DNA from: Mannheimia granulomatis
Lineage (GTDB): Bacteria > Pseudomonadota > Gammaproteobacteria > Enterobacterales > Pasteurellaceae
Length of the DNA stretch: 64,000 nucleotides
Direction of reading: 5' to 3'
Assembly: GCF_011455695.1 (NCBI RefSeq)
Contig: NZ_CP015030.1
Coordinates: 1,364,001 to 1,428,000 of the forward strand
Of the stretch, positions 55,791 through 64,000 are shown one piece after another (position 1 is the stretch's first letter; each line of letters starts with the position of its first letter). Under the pieces are notes generated by a model. That model was not told the DNA's origin. It was given only the letters and a program-made list of their open reading frames with translations, and did no database searches. The position numbers and the translations under genes were made by a program.

Positions 55791-57068
55791 ATGACCGCTA
55801 GTACTCTGCCTCAACCCTCTATTTGGAAGCAAATTTTCACCAAAAATATGTTGCTTTGTGTCTATACCGGCTTTTGTTCAGGCTTACCGCTGTTTGTATT
55901 AATTCAATTAATGCCTGCTTGGCTAACCAGTGCTAATCTTGATATTAAAACGATCGCAGCTTTCACCCTTACCTCTTTGCCCTACACGTGGAAGTTTCTT
56001 TGGGCGGCCTTATTAGATCGCTATTTTCCGCCATTTTTAGGCAGACGTCGTAGTTGGATTTTCATTTCACAAATAGGCTTGTTGGTAATTTTAGCCAGCT
56101 TTGGATTGTTTGATCCGGTACAAGATATTTCGATTGTTGTTACACTTTCTGTTGCATTGGCATTTTTATCGGCTTCACAAGATATTGTAGTGGATGCTTT
56201 TCGGCGTGAAATTCTAAGTGATAACGAGCTAGGATTAGGAAATTCTATCCACGTCAATGCTTATCGCATTGCAGGCTTGATTCCCGGTGGCTTATCACTC
56301 TTTTTAGCAGATCATTTTGATTGGGATACGGTATTTTTTATCACCGCTAGTTTTATGCTGCCTTGCTTGCTGATTACGCTGATTGCCAAAGAGCCTCATC
56401 ACAATCCGATTGATCGTTCTAAGCCGTTTTATATGGCGTTTGTCGATCCATTTAAAGAGTTTTTCACCCGTAAAGGTGTCATGGGTGCAATTGGATTAAT
56501 CTTGTTTATTTTTCTCTATAAATTGGGCGATTCTTTAGCGACTACTCTGCAAACTAAATTTATTTTGGATATGGGCTTTACTAAATCTCATATTGCCGGC
56601 ATTGTCAAAATGACCTCCCTTTGGTGTAGCATTGGAGGTGGTATTATCGGCGGTATTGCCATGCTGAAATTAGGCGTAAACCGCGCCTTGTGGTTGTTTG
56701 GCTTTGTTCAATTAATCACCATTTTAGGATTTGCCTACCTTTCCAGCTTCGGCCACTTCCCGACCGAGAGTATTGGTGCTGCTGAACTTTGGCGATTAGG
56801 TTTGGTAATGGCAGGTGAATATTTAGGTGTAGGGCTTGGCACCGCAGCCTTTGTTGCCTATATGGCTCGTGAAACCAACCCGGCTTATACTGCAATGCAG
56901 TTAGCAATCTTTACCAGCCTTGCTGCCCTACCAAGCAAAATGTTAGGCGCCTACACAGGGCATTTAGTGGAAATGATGGGCTACTATCAATTCTTCTGGC
57001 TCTGCTTTTTTATCGGCATTCCGGGAATGTTAATGCTGTTTAAAGTAGCACCTTGGCACCAAACTTAA
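55791..57068 (+). CDS. ampG: AmpG-like MFS permease (muropeptide transporter)
   Basis: 425 residues from the ATG at 55791 (MTASTLPQPSIWKQIF), with AGGAAA just upstream; a frame from 55725 adds an unlikely leader. About 12 membrane segments. FCSGLPLFVLIQLMPAWL near the start and FLSASQDIVVDAFRREIL (mid N-half) match the AmpG family, which imports anhydro-muropeptides from cell-wall turnover. A small intergenic region separates it from divergent metH. Confidence 0.9.
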   Translation: MTASTLPQPSIWKQIFTKNMLLCVYTGFCSGLPLFVLIQLMPAWLTSANLDIKTIAAFTLTSLPYTWKFLWAALLDRYFPPFLGRRRSWIFISQIGLLVILASFGLFDPVQDISIVVTLSVALAFLSASQDIVVDAFRREILSDNELGLGNSIHVNAYRIAGLIPGGLSLFLADHFDWDTVFFITASFMLPCLLITLIAKEPHHNPIDRSKPFYMAFVDPFKEFFTRKGVMGAIGLILFIFLYKLGDSLATTLQTKFILDMGFTKSHIAGIVKMTSLWCSIGGGIIGGIAMLKLGVNRALWLFGFVQLITILGFAYLSSFGHFPTESIGAAELWRLGLVMAGEYLGVGLGTAAFVAYMARETNPAYTAMQLAIFTSLAALPSKMLGAYTGHLVEMMGYYQFFWLCFFIGIPGMLMLFKVAPWHQT

Positions 57069-57169
57069 GAAATATTTAAAATATCAGACCACTTATAACC
57101 TATTGAATTATTTAACTATTCAATAGGTTATTTTTTTATATCTGCTTTTTAACCTCATAAAAAATAAAA

Positions 57170-57203
57170 TGATATTGACTTGCATTTTCAATTTAAATAT
57201 ATT
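57170..57203 (+). promoter_or_regulatory. Candidate Fur-controlled promoter of the fhu cluster
   Basis: TTGACT (57175..57180) and TATATT (57198..57203) are spaced by 17 bp. The overlapping TGATATTGACTTGCA (57170..57184) agrees with the 7-1-7 Fur consensus at 10 of 14 defined positions. Iron control would fit the siderophore-uptake genes downstream. Confidence 0.5.
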
Positions 57204-57297
57204 TAGTACACTTTTAAAAGTATTCCGTAACTATTTTTCTTTTGTATTTATGGTGGGCATTTCCCACCTTTTTTATGCTTATTATAAACACAACACT

Positions 57298-58065
57298 ATG
57301 ATCCAAGTTAATTCCGTTAGTTACATTGTTGAGCAACATCGTAAGTTACTCAACAATATATCCTTTAATTTAGGAAAAGGGAGGCTATATGGCGTAATAG
57401 GCCATAACGGCTCAGGAAAATCTACTTTAATGCGTCTACTTGGCGGTGATATTCAGCCGACTAGCGGTTCTATACTTATTGATGGCGTGACACTTAACCA
57501 ACTTTCAACTAAAGAAGCGGCAAAACATATTGCATATTTGCCACAACGCTTACCTGAGGCCGAGGATTTCTTAGTACATGAATTAGTCTCTTTGGGTCGA
57601 TTCCCATACCAAAAATGGTTACAAAAACCAACCACATTAGATAAACAAATAATCAATGACGCAATGGATAGGACATCTGTAACTCAATTTGCTAATCAGC
57701 CGGTAAATAGTTTATCCGGTGGTGAAAAGCAACGTGTTTGGTTAGCAATGTGTTTAGCTCAACAAACTCCGTATTTACTGTTGGACGAACCTCTAGCAGC
57801 TCTTGATATTGTTTATCAAGTTGAAGTTATGCAACTTGTTCGTCGTTTGGTCAATGAGCAGAGCTTAACCGTCATTATCATTATTCACGATATCAATCTT
57901 GCTGCTCAATTCTGTGATGAGATTATTGCGTTAAAGCAGGGAAATCTCTACCTCAAAGCATCAGTTAATGAAATAATGCAAGAAGAAAAATTGCTAGACA
58001 TCTTCGGTCTAAAGCTACATTTATTTAAGCACCCTGAAGGTGAGCATAAAGTGGCGGTTCTATGA
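57298..58065 (+). CDS. fhuC: Ferric siderophore ABC transporter ATPase (FhuC-like)
   Basis: 255 residues from the ATG at 57298 (MIQVNSVSYIVEQH). A frame from 57169 would add 43 hydrophobic residues and start at the candidate promoter, so it is rejected. Walker A GHNGSGKST is at 35-43, signature LSGGEKQR and Walker B LLLDEPLAALD follow, with the H-loop IIHD. Matches FhuC/FepC-type ATPases. Overlaps the next gene by four bases (ATGA). First gene of a C-D-B-receptor cluster, the order known for fhuCDBA in Actinobacillus pleuropneumoniae. Confidence 0.9.
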   Translation: MIQVNSVSYIVEQHRKLLNNISFNLGKGRLYGVIGHNGSGKSTLMRLLGGDIQPTSGSILIDGVTLNQLSTKEAAKHIAYLPQRLPEAEDFLVHELVSLGRFPYQKWLQKPTTLDKQIINDAMDRTSVTQFANQPVNSLSGGEKQRVWLAMCLAQQTPYLLLDEPLAALDIVYQVEVMQLVRRLVNEQSLTVIIIIHDINLAAQFCDEIIALKQGNLYLKASVNEIMQEEKLLDIFGLKLHLFKHPEGEHKVAVL

Positions 58066-58964
58066 TAAAGCATTTATTCAAGCGGTTATTTTTTCTCTTT
58101 ATTTTACAAATTTCTACTGTATTTGCTCAAACGAAGATTTTCACACCAGATTGGTCTATTGCCTCGGCCCTTACTGAAATGGGTAATCCCCCTATTGCAA
58201 TGGGAGATAAACGGATCTATCCATTATGGTCACATCGTCCAATCCAGCCTGATAGCGTATTAGACATTGGTACTCGTTATCAGCCTAATCGTGAATTATT
58301 AGCACAACTGCCTGTGGATCTGGTTTTATCTAACTTTTTCTATGCACATTTATCCTCTGTTTACTCAAAAGAAATCAGACAAATAGATGTACTTTTTGAT
58401 GGCGGAAACCTTGAACATATACAATCTTGGCATACTTATCAAAAAGCGACACGTGTTATAGGAGAAGCTATAAAAAATCCTCAGGCAGCAGAGGCTTACT
58501 TAACACATACTGAAAATCAGCTAGCTATATGGGGAATAGATATTCGCAAAAATGCGCCAGAAATAGACCACTATGCGGTGGTACAATTTGGCTCCCCCAA
58601 AGAGCTACGTTTGTATGCATCAAACTCTATGTTCCATGTTGCCTTCGATTTAATGGGCTTAAAACAAGCGGATTTGGGTGTAGGCGATCGCTGGGGAAAT
58701 AAACTTATCACCGTAAGTGAACTGGCAAAGCTACCAGAACGTACCTGTTTAATTATCATCTCTCCTTTTTCAAAAATGACACAAGCTGACTTAGCAAAAA
58801 GCTATATTTGGCAACGTTTGGGCTTTGGTAAAAGCCGTTGTATGAAAGTGCTGCCGCCTGTTTGGCTTTTTGGCGGCCCTGATTCAATTTCACATTTTGC
58901 TGAATTTCTACATTACGCTATGACACAGCCTGATAACCAACTCGCAACTAAGGAGAAAAAGTAA
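58062..58964 (+). CDS. fhuD: Ferric siderophore-binding protein (FhuD-like)
   Basis: Periplasmic substrate-binding protein, 300 residues, signal peptide cleaved near STVFA (about 22). Cluster-type fold with a helical linker: TPDWSIASALTEMGNPPIAMGD (N-lobe), LGVGDRWGNKLITVSELAKLPERTCLIII (C-lobe). No lipobox, as in E. coli FhuD. It shares ATGA overlap with fhuC and TAATG overlap with fhuB, so the three are translated together. Confidence 0.88.
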   Translation: MIKHLFKRLFFLFILQISTVFAQTKIFTPDWSIASALTEMGNPPIAMGDKRIYPLWSHRPIQPDSVLDIGTRYQPNRELLAQLPVDLVLSNFFYAHLSSVYSKEIRQIDVLFDGGNLEHIQSWHTYQKATRVIGEAIKNPQAAEAYLTHTENQLAIWGIDIRKNAPEIDHYAVVQFGSPKELRLYASNSMFHVAFDLMGLKQADLGVGDRWGNKLITVSELAKLPERTCLIIISPFSKMTQADLAKSYIWQRLGFGKSRCMKVLPPVWLFGGPDSISHFAEFLHYAMTQPDNQLATKEKK

Positions 58965-60916
58965 TGAAATCATCATTTTTGTTGATTATTTTCGTTCTTT
59001 TCTCCTTGATTACTGCAGTTATACGGTTAGATATGATGTGGAAGTGGGATTGGATATTGTTGGTACAAAATGCCGACTTATTATCGATGGAACAAGCAAC
59101 AGTAAAAGTCTCTCTTTTACCAGAAATGGCGACATCTTTCTTAGCTGGGGGGTTATTAGCAACTGCCAGTAGCTGGCTACAGCATATTGTCAGAAATAAT
59201 TTAGCCTCAGATAGCACCCTTGCAGTTAGTAGTGGCGCTCAACTTGCGTTAATGATAACTGTTATTTTTTTCCCGGCAGCTGAGCTATTTTCTAGCTTTT
59301 GGGTTGCGTTTATCGGTGCATTAATCGCGATACTCTTGGTTCTATTTATTGCAAAGGTCGCTAAACTTAATCCACTAACACTTATTTTAGGTGGACTAAT
59401 TATTAATATTCTTTTTGGTGCTATTGCCTCTTTTCTTACCCTATTTTACTTCGATTTTCTCTTTGGAATTATGGTGTGGGGAAGCGGTTCACTCCTGCAA
59501 GATGGTTGGGAAACTACTTTCATATTAGCAATCACAGCCTTAATTACCCTATTGATCTTTATCTTGCTTTCTCGTCCACTCAGCATCTTAAGTTTGGACG
59601 ATGAACAAGCTCGTCGTTTAGGTGCACCTGTTAATTTATTACGCTATTTAATTATCTTAGTGTGTGCAGCAATCACTTCACTAGTCGTCAGTAAAATCGG
59701 TGTAATCGGTTTTATTGGATTTGCCGGTGCGAGTTTCGCTCATTTTTGCAAAATCAGACATTTATCATCTCGCTTATTAACTGCCTTTCTAGCGGGCGGA
59801 TTTTTGCTATTTTTTACTAACAATCTGATTAGTATTATTGGCAATCTTACAAATACCCTCCTTCCTATTGGTGCATTTACAGCAACACTTGGTGCCCCAT
59901 TATTAATTTTTTTCGTTTTACGCCAGAGAAAAAGCCAATTTGAGTCTACAAATAATACAAGTTATTTACCTGTTAAACGTTTAAACTCCTGGAAACTTCC
60001 TATACAACTTCTATGTGGAGGAATAATTCTATTTGGAATATTACAAATCATAGTACCTACTATTACAGGTTGGTCAATCAGCATTGATGAACATCTTATC
60101 AATGCATATCGCTTACCTCGTAGCTTAAGCGCTATTGCGACAGGCGCTATGCTCGCCGTAAGTGGTAGTCTACTTCAAATACTGACTCGGAATCCGATGG
60201 CAAGTCCGGAAGTATTAGGTATAAGTTCTGCGACGTCCATTTCAGCTGTACTTTCCTTTTTATTTATACCGACATTATCCGCACTCGGATTTCTCTGCTT
60301 CGGTGTATTAGGAAGTTTAGCTACCCTCGCTCTGATTATATGGCTATCACGTAAATTACAACCTTCAGCATTAATCATCACAGGTGTAGCAATAGGTACT
60401 TTTGCAAATAGTGTAATGGCGATTATCCAATTAAGTAGTAATCCACGTTTAACTGCCGTAATTAGCTGGCTTTCAGGCTCTACTTATTATACTAACCCTA
60501 ACACCGTATGGATTTTATTAGCTATCTCTATACTCCTTATCAGCCTGAGCTTACTCTTTATTAAACCTCTCCATCTAATTTCAATTGGAGAAACTGTTTC
60601 TCGTCATTTAGGGCTAGAGGTAAAAAAAGTTCAAACTATTTTGCTTCTTTTAATCGCATTAATGAGTGCAGCCTCCACTCTTGCTGTAGGTCCAATGAGT
60701 TTTGTTGGTTTAATGACACCACATTTAGCTCGTTATCTAGGTGCCATCACCCCTGATAAACAACTACCTATGGCCGCATTATTAGGGGCGATTTTAATGT
60801 TGATTGCAGATTGGTTAGGCCGCTATTTAACTTTTCCTTATGAAATTGGAGCTGGCATTATAGTCTCGATTTTAGGAGGAGTTTATTTCTTACTGCTGTT
60901 AATAAAACGTAAATAA
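58964..60916 (+). CDS. fhuB: Ferric siderophore ABC permease, fused double unit (FhuB-like)
   Basis: 650 residues made of two FecCD-type halves (about 1-320 and 345-650), each about ten spans, as in FhuB. Each half has the signature segment: MEQATVKVSLLPEMATSFLAGG in the first and AYRLPRSLSAIATGAMLAVSGSLLQ in the second, with GVIGFIGFAGASFAHF and GPMSFVGLMTPHLARYLG as paired loops. One polypeptide supplies both pore halves, so no second permease gene is needed. Confidence 0.95.
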   Translation: MKSSFLLIIFVLFSLITAVIRLDMMWKWDWILLVQNADLLSMEQATVKVSLLPEMATSFLAGGLLATASSWLQHIVRNNLASDSTLAVSSGAQLALMITVIFFPAAELFSSFWVAFIGALIAILLVLFIAKVAKLNPLTLILGGLIINILFGAIASFLTLFYFDFLFGIMVWGSGSLLQDGWETTFILAITALITLLIFILLSRPLSILSLDDEQARRLGAPVNLLRYLIILVCAAITSLVVSKIGVIGFIGFAGASFAHFCKIRHLSSRLLTAFLAGGFLLFFTNNLISIIGNLTNTLLPIGAFTATLGAPLLIFFVLRQRKSQFESTNNTSYLPVKRLNSWKLPIQLLCGGIILFGILQIIVPTITGWSISIDEHLINAYRLPRSLSAIATGAMLAVSGSLLQILTRNPMASPEVLGISSATSISAVLSFLFIPTLSALGFLCFGVLGSLATLALIIWLSRKLQPSALIITGVAIGTFANSVMAIIQLSSNPRLTAVISWLSGSTYYTNPNTVWILLAISILLISLSLLFIKPLHLISIGETVSRHLGLEVKKVQTILLLLIALMSAASTLAVGPMSFVGLMTPHLARYLGAITPDKQLPMAALLGAILMLIADWLGRYLTFPYEIGAGIIVSILGGVYFLLLLIKRK

Positions 60917-60941
60917 TTCTATTTATTCTTAGGAGAAAAAC

Positions 60942-63074
60942 ATGAATGTGACATCTAAAGCAATACGAATTGCCCTATATGGTTCTAGTATAGGATTAAT
61001 TTCAACAGCTTATGCAGAAACTGTTGCCCATCTTGATACAGTTGAAGTAACTGCAGAAAAGCAAAGTACTTCTTCGGAAGAAACCGGACGTTATAGCCAG
61101 AAAACAGCTAAAGGTTCTACTGGAATGCTATTGACAGCAAAAGAAACACCACAAAGTGTAACAGCGGTAACACACCAACAGATTAGAGACCAAAATCTAA
61201 ATTCTCTTGCCAAAGTATTAGAAGCAACACATGGTATATCCGTTTCAGCATTTGACCGTGGGCGTTATTCCTTTAGTGCTCGTGGATTTGGAATTGATAA
61301 AGTCAAAGTTGATGGTATGGATCTCAAAATCAATAATCAATGGACAACGGGAGAAAGTACCGAGAATAGTGTCTTATACGATCGAGTAGAAGTCGTACGT
61401 GGCGCTACAGGACTAACAACTGGTGCAGGTGATCCATCTGCTAGTGTGAATCTAGTGCGTAAACGTGCTAACAGCACAAGTCATTATACTATTTTAGAAG
61501 GTGGTATCGGTCGTTATGGCGATATCAATACCATGATAGATCATAGCCTGCCATTGAATTCCTCAGGCTCAGTAAAAAGTCGCTTTATTGTTGAGCATAA
61601 AAACGGCAATACTTTTATTAAAAACGAAAAAGAACGTTATACCACGTTATACGGTAATATTGAAGCGGATCTTACCGATACGACTAAACTCGGATTAGGA
61701 ATTAGTTACCAAAAAGAAAAGCGTAATGCTGCTCTTTGGGGTGGTTTACCTGCATTCTATAGTGATGGAGAAGAAACTAACTGGATTAGAAGCAAAAATG
61801 CAAGCCCAGACTGGACATATTGGGATAATGAATCGGTGAACTATTTCGCAGATCTGACTCAAAAACTAGGTGATAAATGGGAGATAGCCCTAAAAAGTAA
61901 TTACCGCATCGGCAAACATAACTCCGAACTTTTCTATTTTAGTGGCTCTAGTCTCAATCGCCAAGATGGGCTAGGCTGGTCACCTTGGCCTGGCAAATTT
62001 AGAAATGAAAATACTCAATCTAATGTTCAACTCGATCTGTCCGGTTCATTTTCTGCCTGGGGGTTAGAACACAGTGCAGCATTTGGCATTCAATACAATA
62101 GAGTGCATCGTAACTCCTATGCTGCTGATAATAGTATTTTTGATGGCGCATCTGATTTTAACCGCTGGGATGGTAGCTACGCCAGACCGAAATGGGGAAA
62201 TATGTCTGAAAAATACTATCAAAACTTAACAGAATTTGGTGCTTATGTATCAACTCGCTTACGTATTACAGACAGACTATCCACTATATTAGGATCTCGT
62301 ATTTCCTCATACCGTACCGAGGGGATTTATTATGGCACAAAACAAAACTTCAATGCACATGATGTCTGGACACCTTATGTAGGATTAACATTCGATATTA
62401 ACCCTCAAAACACAGTTTATGTAAGCTATACTGATATCTTCAAACCACAAAACTATGTAGATTATAATAATAAGCTCCTCTCCCCTGTTACAGGAGAAAC
62501 TTATGAAACTGGCTGGAAAGGTAGTTATTTCAGCAATAATCTACAAACTCAATTGAGCGTATTTGAAACCCGACAGGATAATTTGGCAGAATACGTAGGT
62601 ATCAATCCTAATACTTTATTAGGTTACTATAAAACCAGCAAAGGAGCAAAAGTAAGAGGTTTTGAAATTGAAGCATCCGGAAACCTCACTCAAGAATTAA
62701 AACTGAGTGCTGGTTATACACAGTGGACAGGTAATGATGCTACAGGTAATCCTATCAATACTACTCAGCCACGTAAACAATTTAAGCTCTTTGCAACTTA
62801 TAATATGAACAGCTTGATTCAAGGCCTAACCGTTGGTGCCGGGATAAATTGGCAAAGTAAGATCTACACTAAGCAAGCCAATTATGGTATTTATCAGCAA
62901 AAATCTTATGCTTTAGCAAATCTAATGGCACGCTATCAATTTAATGATAATCTCTCTGTTCAACTTAATATTGATAACCTATTCGATAAAAAATATCGAA
63001 ATGCACTTAGTTTTGGTCAATATACTTACGGGGAGCCATTTTACACTCACTTAAATTTACGCTATGAGTTTTAA
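60942..63074 (+). CDS. TonB-dependent siderophore receptor (FhuA/FhuE-like)
   Basis: 710-residue outer-membrane receptor. Signal peptide to about residue 25 (STAYA), then a TonB box (DTVEVTA, about 32-38), plug domain (KETPQSVTAVTHQQIRDQNLNSL, VEVVRGATGLTTGAGDPSASVNLVRKR) and a 22-strand barrel ending in aromatic F (LNLRYEF). Plug and barrel resemble FhuE/FpvA-type receptors for ferric hydroxamates more than E. coli FhuA, so the ligand may be a coprogen- or rhodotorulate-type siderophore. Last gene of the cluster, 25 bp after fhuB with GGAGAA. Confidence 0.88.
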   Translation: MNVTSKAIRIALYGSSIGLISTAYAETVAHLDTVEVTAEKQSTSSEETGRYSQKTAKGSTGMLLTAKETPQSVTAVTHQQIRDQNLNSLAKVLEATHGISVSAFDRGRYSFSARGFGIDKVKVDGMDLKINNQWTTGESTENSVLYDRVEVVRGATGLTTGAGDPSASVNLVRKRANSTSHYTILEGGIGRYGDINTMIDHSLPLNSSGSVKSRFIVEHKNGNTFIKNEKERYTTLYGNIEADLTDTTKLGLGISYQKEKRNAALWGGLPAFYSDGEETNWIRSKNASPDWTYWDNESVNYFADLTQKLGDKWEIALKSNYRIGKHNSELFYFSGSSLNRQDGLGWSPWPGKFRNENTQSNVQLDLSGSFSAWGLEHSAAFGIQYNRVHRNSYAADNSIFDGASDFNRWDGSYARPKWGNMSEKYYQNLTEFGAYVSTRLRITDRLSTILGSRISSYRTEGIYYGTKQNFNAHDVWTPYVGLTFDINPQNTVYVSYTDIFKPQNYVDYNNKLLSPVTGETYETGWKGSYFSNNLQTQLSVFETRQDNLAEYVGINPNTLLGYYKTSKGAKVRGFEIEASGNLTQELKLSAGYTQWTGNDATGNPINTTQPRKQFKLFATYNMNSLIQGLTVGAGINWQSKIYTKQANYGIYQQKSYALANLMARYQFNDNLSVQLNIDNLFDKKYRNALSFGQYTYGEPFYTHLNLRYEF

Positions 63075-63157
63075 ATAACTTTAATAAAAAATTTGCAATT
63101 TCAGGCAGTAATCGGTAAGGTTACTGCCTAATTAATTTATTATTCTTTTTATTTTAG

Positions 63158-63814
<657 letters not shown>

Positions 63815-63830
63815 TCCTTTCTTTTAACCA

Positions 63831-63871
63831 ACAAGCGGTAAAATTTCTTGAAAATTTTACCGCTTGTTTTT
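63831..63871. terminator. Inverted uptake-sequence terminator after adk
   Basis: ACAAGCGGTAAAATTT (63831..63846) and AAATTTTACCGCTTGT (63852..63867) form a 16-bp perfect stem with loop CTTGA, followed by TTTT. It lies between adk and the convergent partial gene. Confidence 0.85.
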
Positions 63872-63884
63872 TGCTTTAATTCGC

Positions 63885-64000
63885 TTAAATATAATTTTTC
63901 GATAGCATTAAGAAATCATCATAAATCGGTGAAATAAAAATTTCCGGATTTTCCAATTCTGTCTGCTTCGACTTTTCTTCGCTTTTTATCTCAGTCTGTT
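63885..64000 (-). CDS. 3' end of an unidentified gene
   Basis: A minus-strand frame enters from the right edge and stops at TAA (63887..63885), giving about 37 C-terminal residues: a Lys/Glu-rich stretch then ENPEIFISPIYDDFLMLSKNYI. Not recognised. The convergent terminator beside it supports a true gene end. Confidence 0.4.
   Translation of the reverse strand, partial: QTEIKSEEKSKQTELENPEIFISPIYDDFLMLSKNYI

Noticed and set aside
57169-57297. A 43-residue hydrophobic extension of FhuC
   Set aside because: ABC ATPases of this type have no leader; the region is better read as promoter and 5' untranslated sequence.

Overview
The window is chromosomal DNA of a Pasteurellaceae bacterium of the Actinobacillus/Mannheimia branch. 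The core is AT-rich (about 40% GC by eye) and carries many copies of the Actinobacillus-type DNA uptake word ACAAGCGGT, often as inverted pairs at gene ends. Three tandem MetQ-type lipoproteins laid out like plpA-plpB-plpC, plus a PlpE-like lipoprotein, make a Mannheimia species the best guess. No tRNA, rRNA, CRISPR array, insertion sequence or prophage was seen.

Layout. 1-2.7 kb: the 5' end of a selenocysteine formate dehydrogenase gene (minus), then divergent fdhD and an AEC transporter. 2.8-9.4 kb: ppiB, cysS, and a methionine-uptake operon metN-metI-plpA-plpB-plpC behind a promoter with a MetJ box between -35 and -10. 9.5-16 kb: priA, a LysE-type and a RarD-type transporter, alaA and menF. 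16.3-17.6 kb: surface lipoprotein with ten 18-bp repeat units. 17.6-24.8 kb: queC-queD-queE behind a preQ1-I riboswitch, ubiK, pgi, a small secreted protein, gor, a YqhA-family membrane protein and a nitroreductase. 24.9-34.9 kb: a lone sapF, fbaA, pgk, an NSS transporter, dam, aroB, aroK and ponA. 35.1-43 kb: the competence operon comABCDE (divergent from ponA, with a CRP-S site over the ponA start codon), nusB, thiL, pgpA, a LysE-type exporter and ruvAB. 43-48 kb: a metallo-beta-lactamase-fold protein and an oligopeptide ABC transporter oppB-oppC with a fused OppD-OppF ATPase but no OppA.

48-51.9 kb is the main accessory block, between opp and metH. It holds a very AT-rich gene for a 721-residue protein with a PD-(D/E)xK nuclease-like core and a C-terminal SEC-C zinc motif, a decayed C-terminal fragment of a hipA-like gene, a 9-bp-stem hairpin, and a leaderless trypsin-fold protease 13 bp after the metH stop. 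This is the most likely home of an undescribed defence or stress function. The two intact genes converge rather than form an operon, so a joint system is only a hypothesis. The adjacent metH is clearly GC-rich (about 55-60% in its body) while its 5' end resembles the genome, which suggests replacement by recombination.

55.7-64 kb: an AmpG-like permease, a ferric-siderophore uptake cluster fhuC-fhuD-fhuB-receptor with a candidate Fur-controlled promoter, adk, and the 3' end of an unidentified minus-strand gene.
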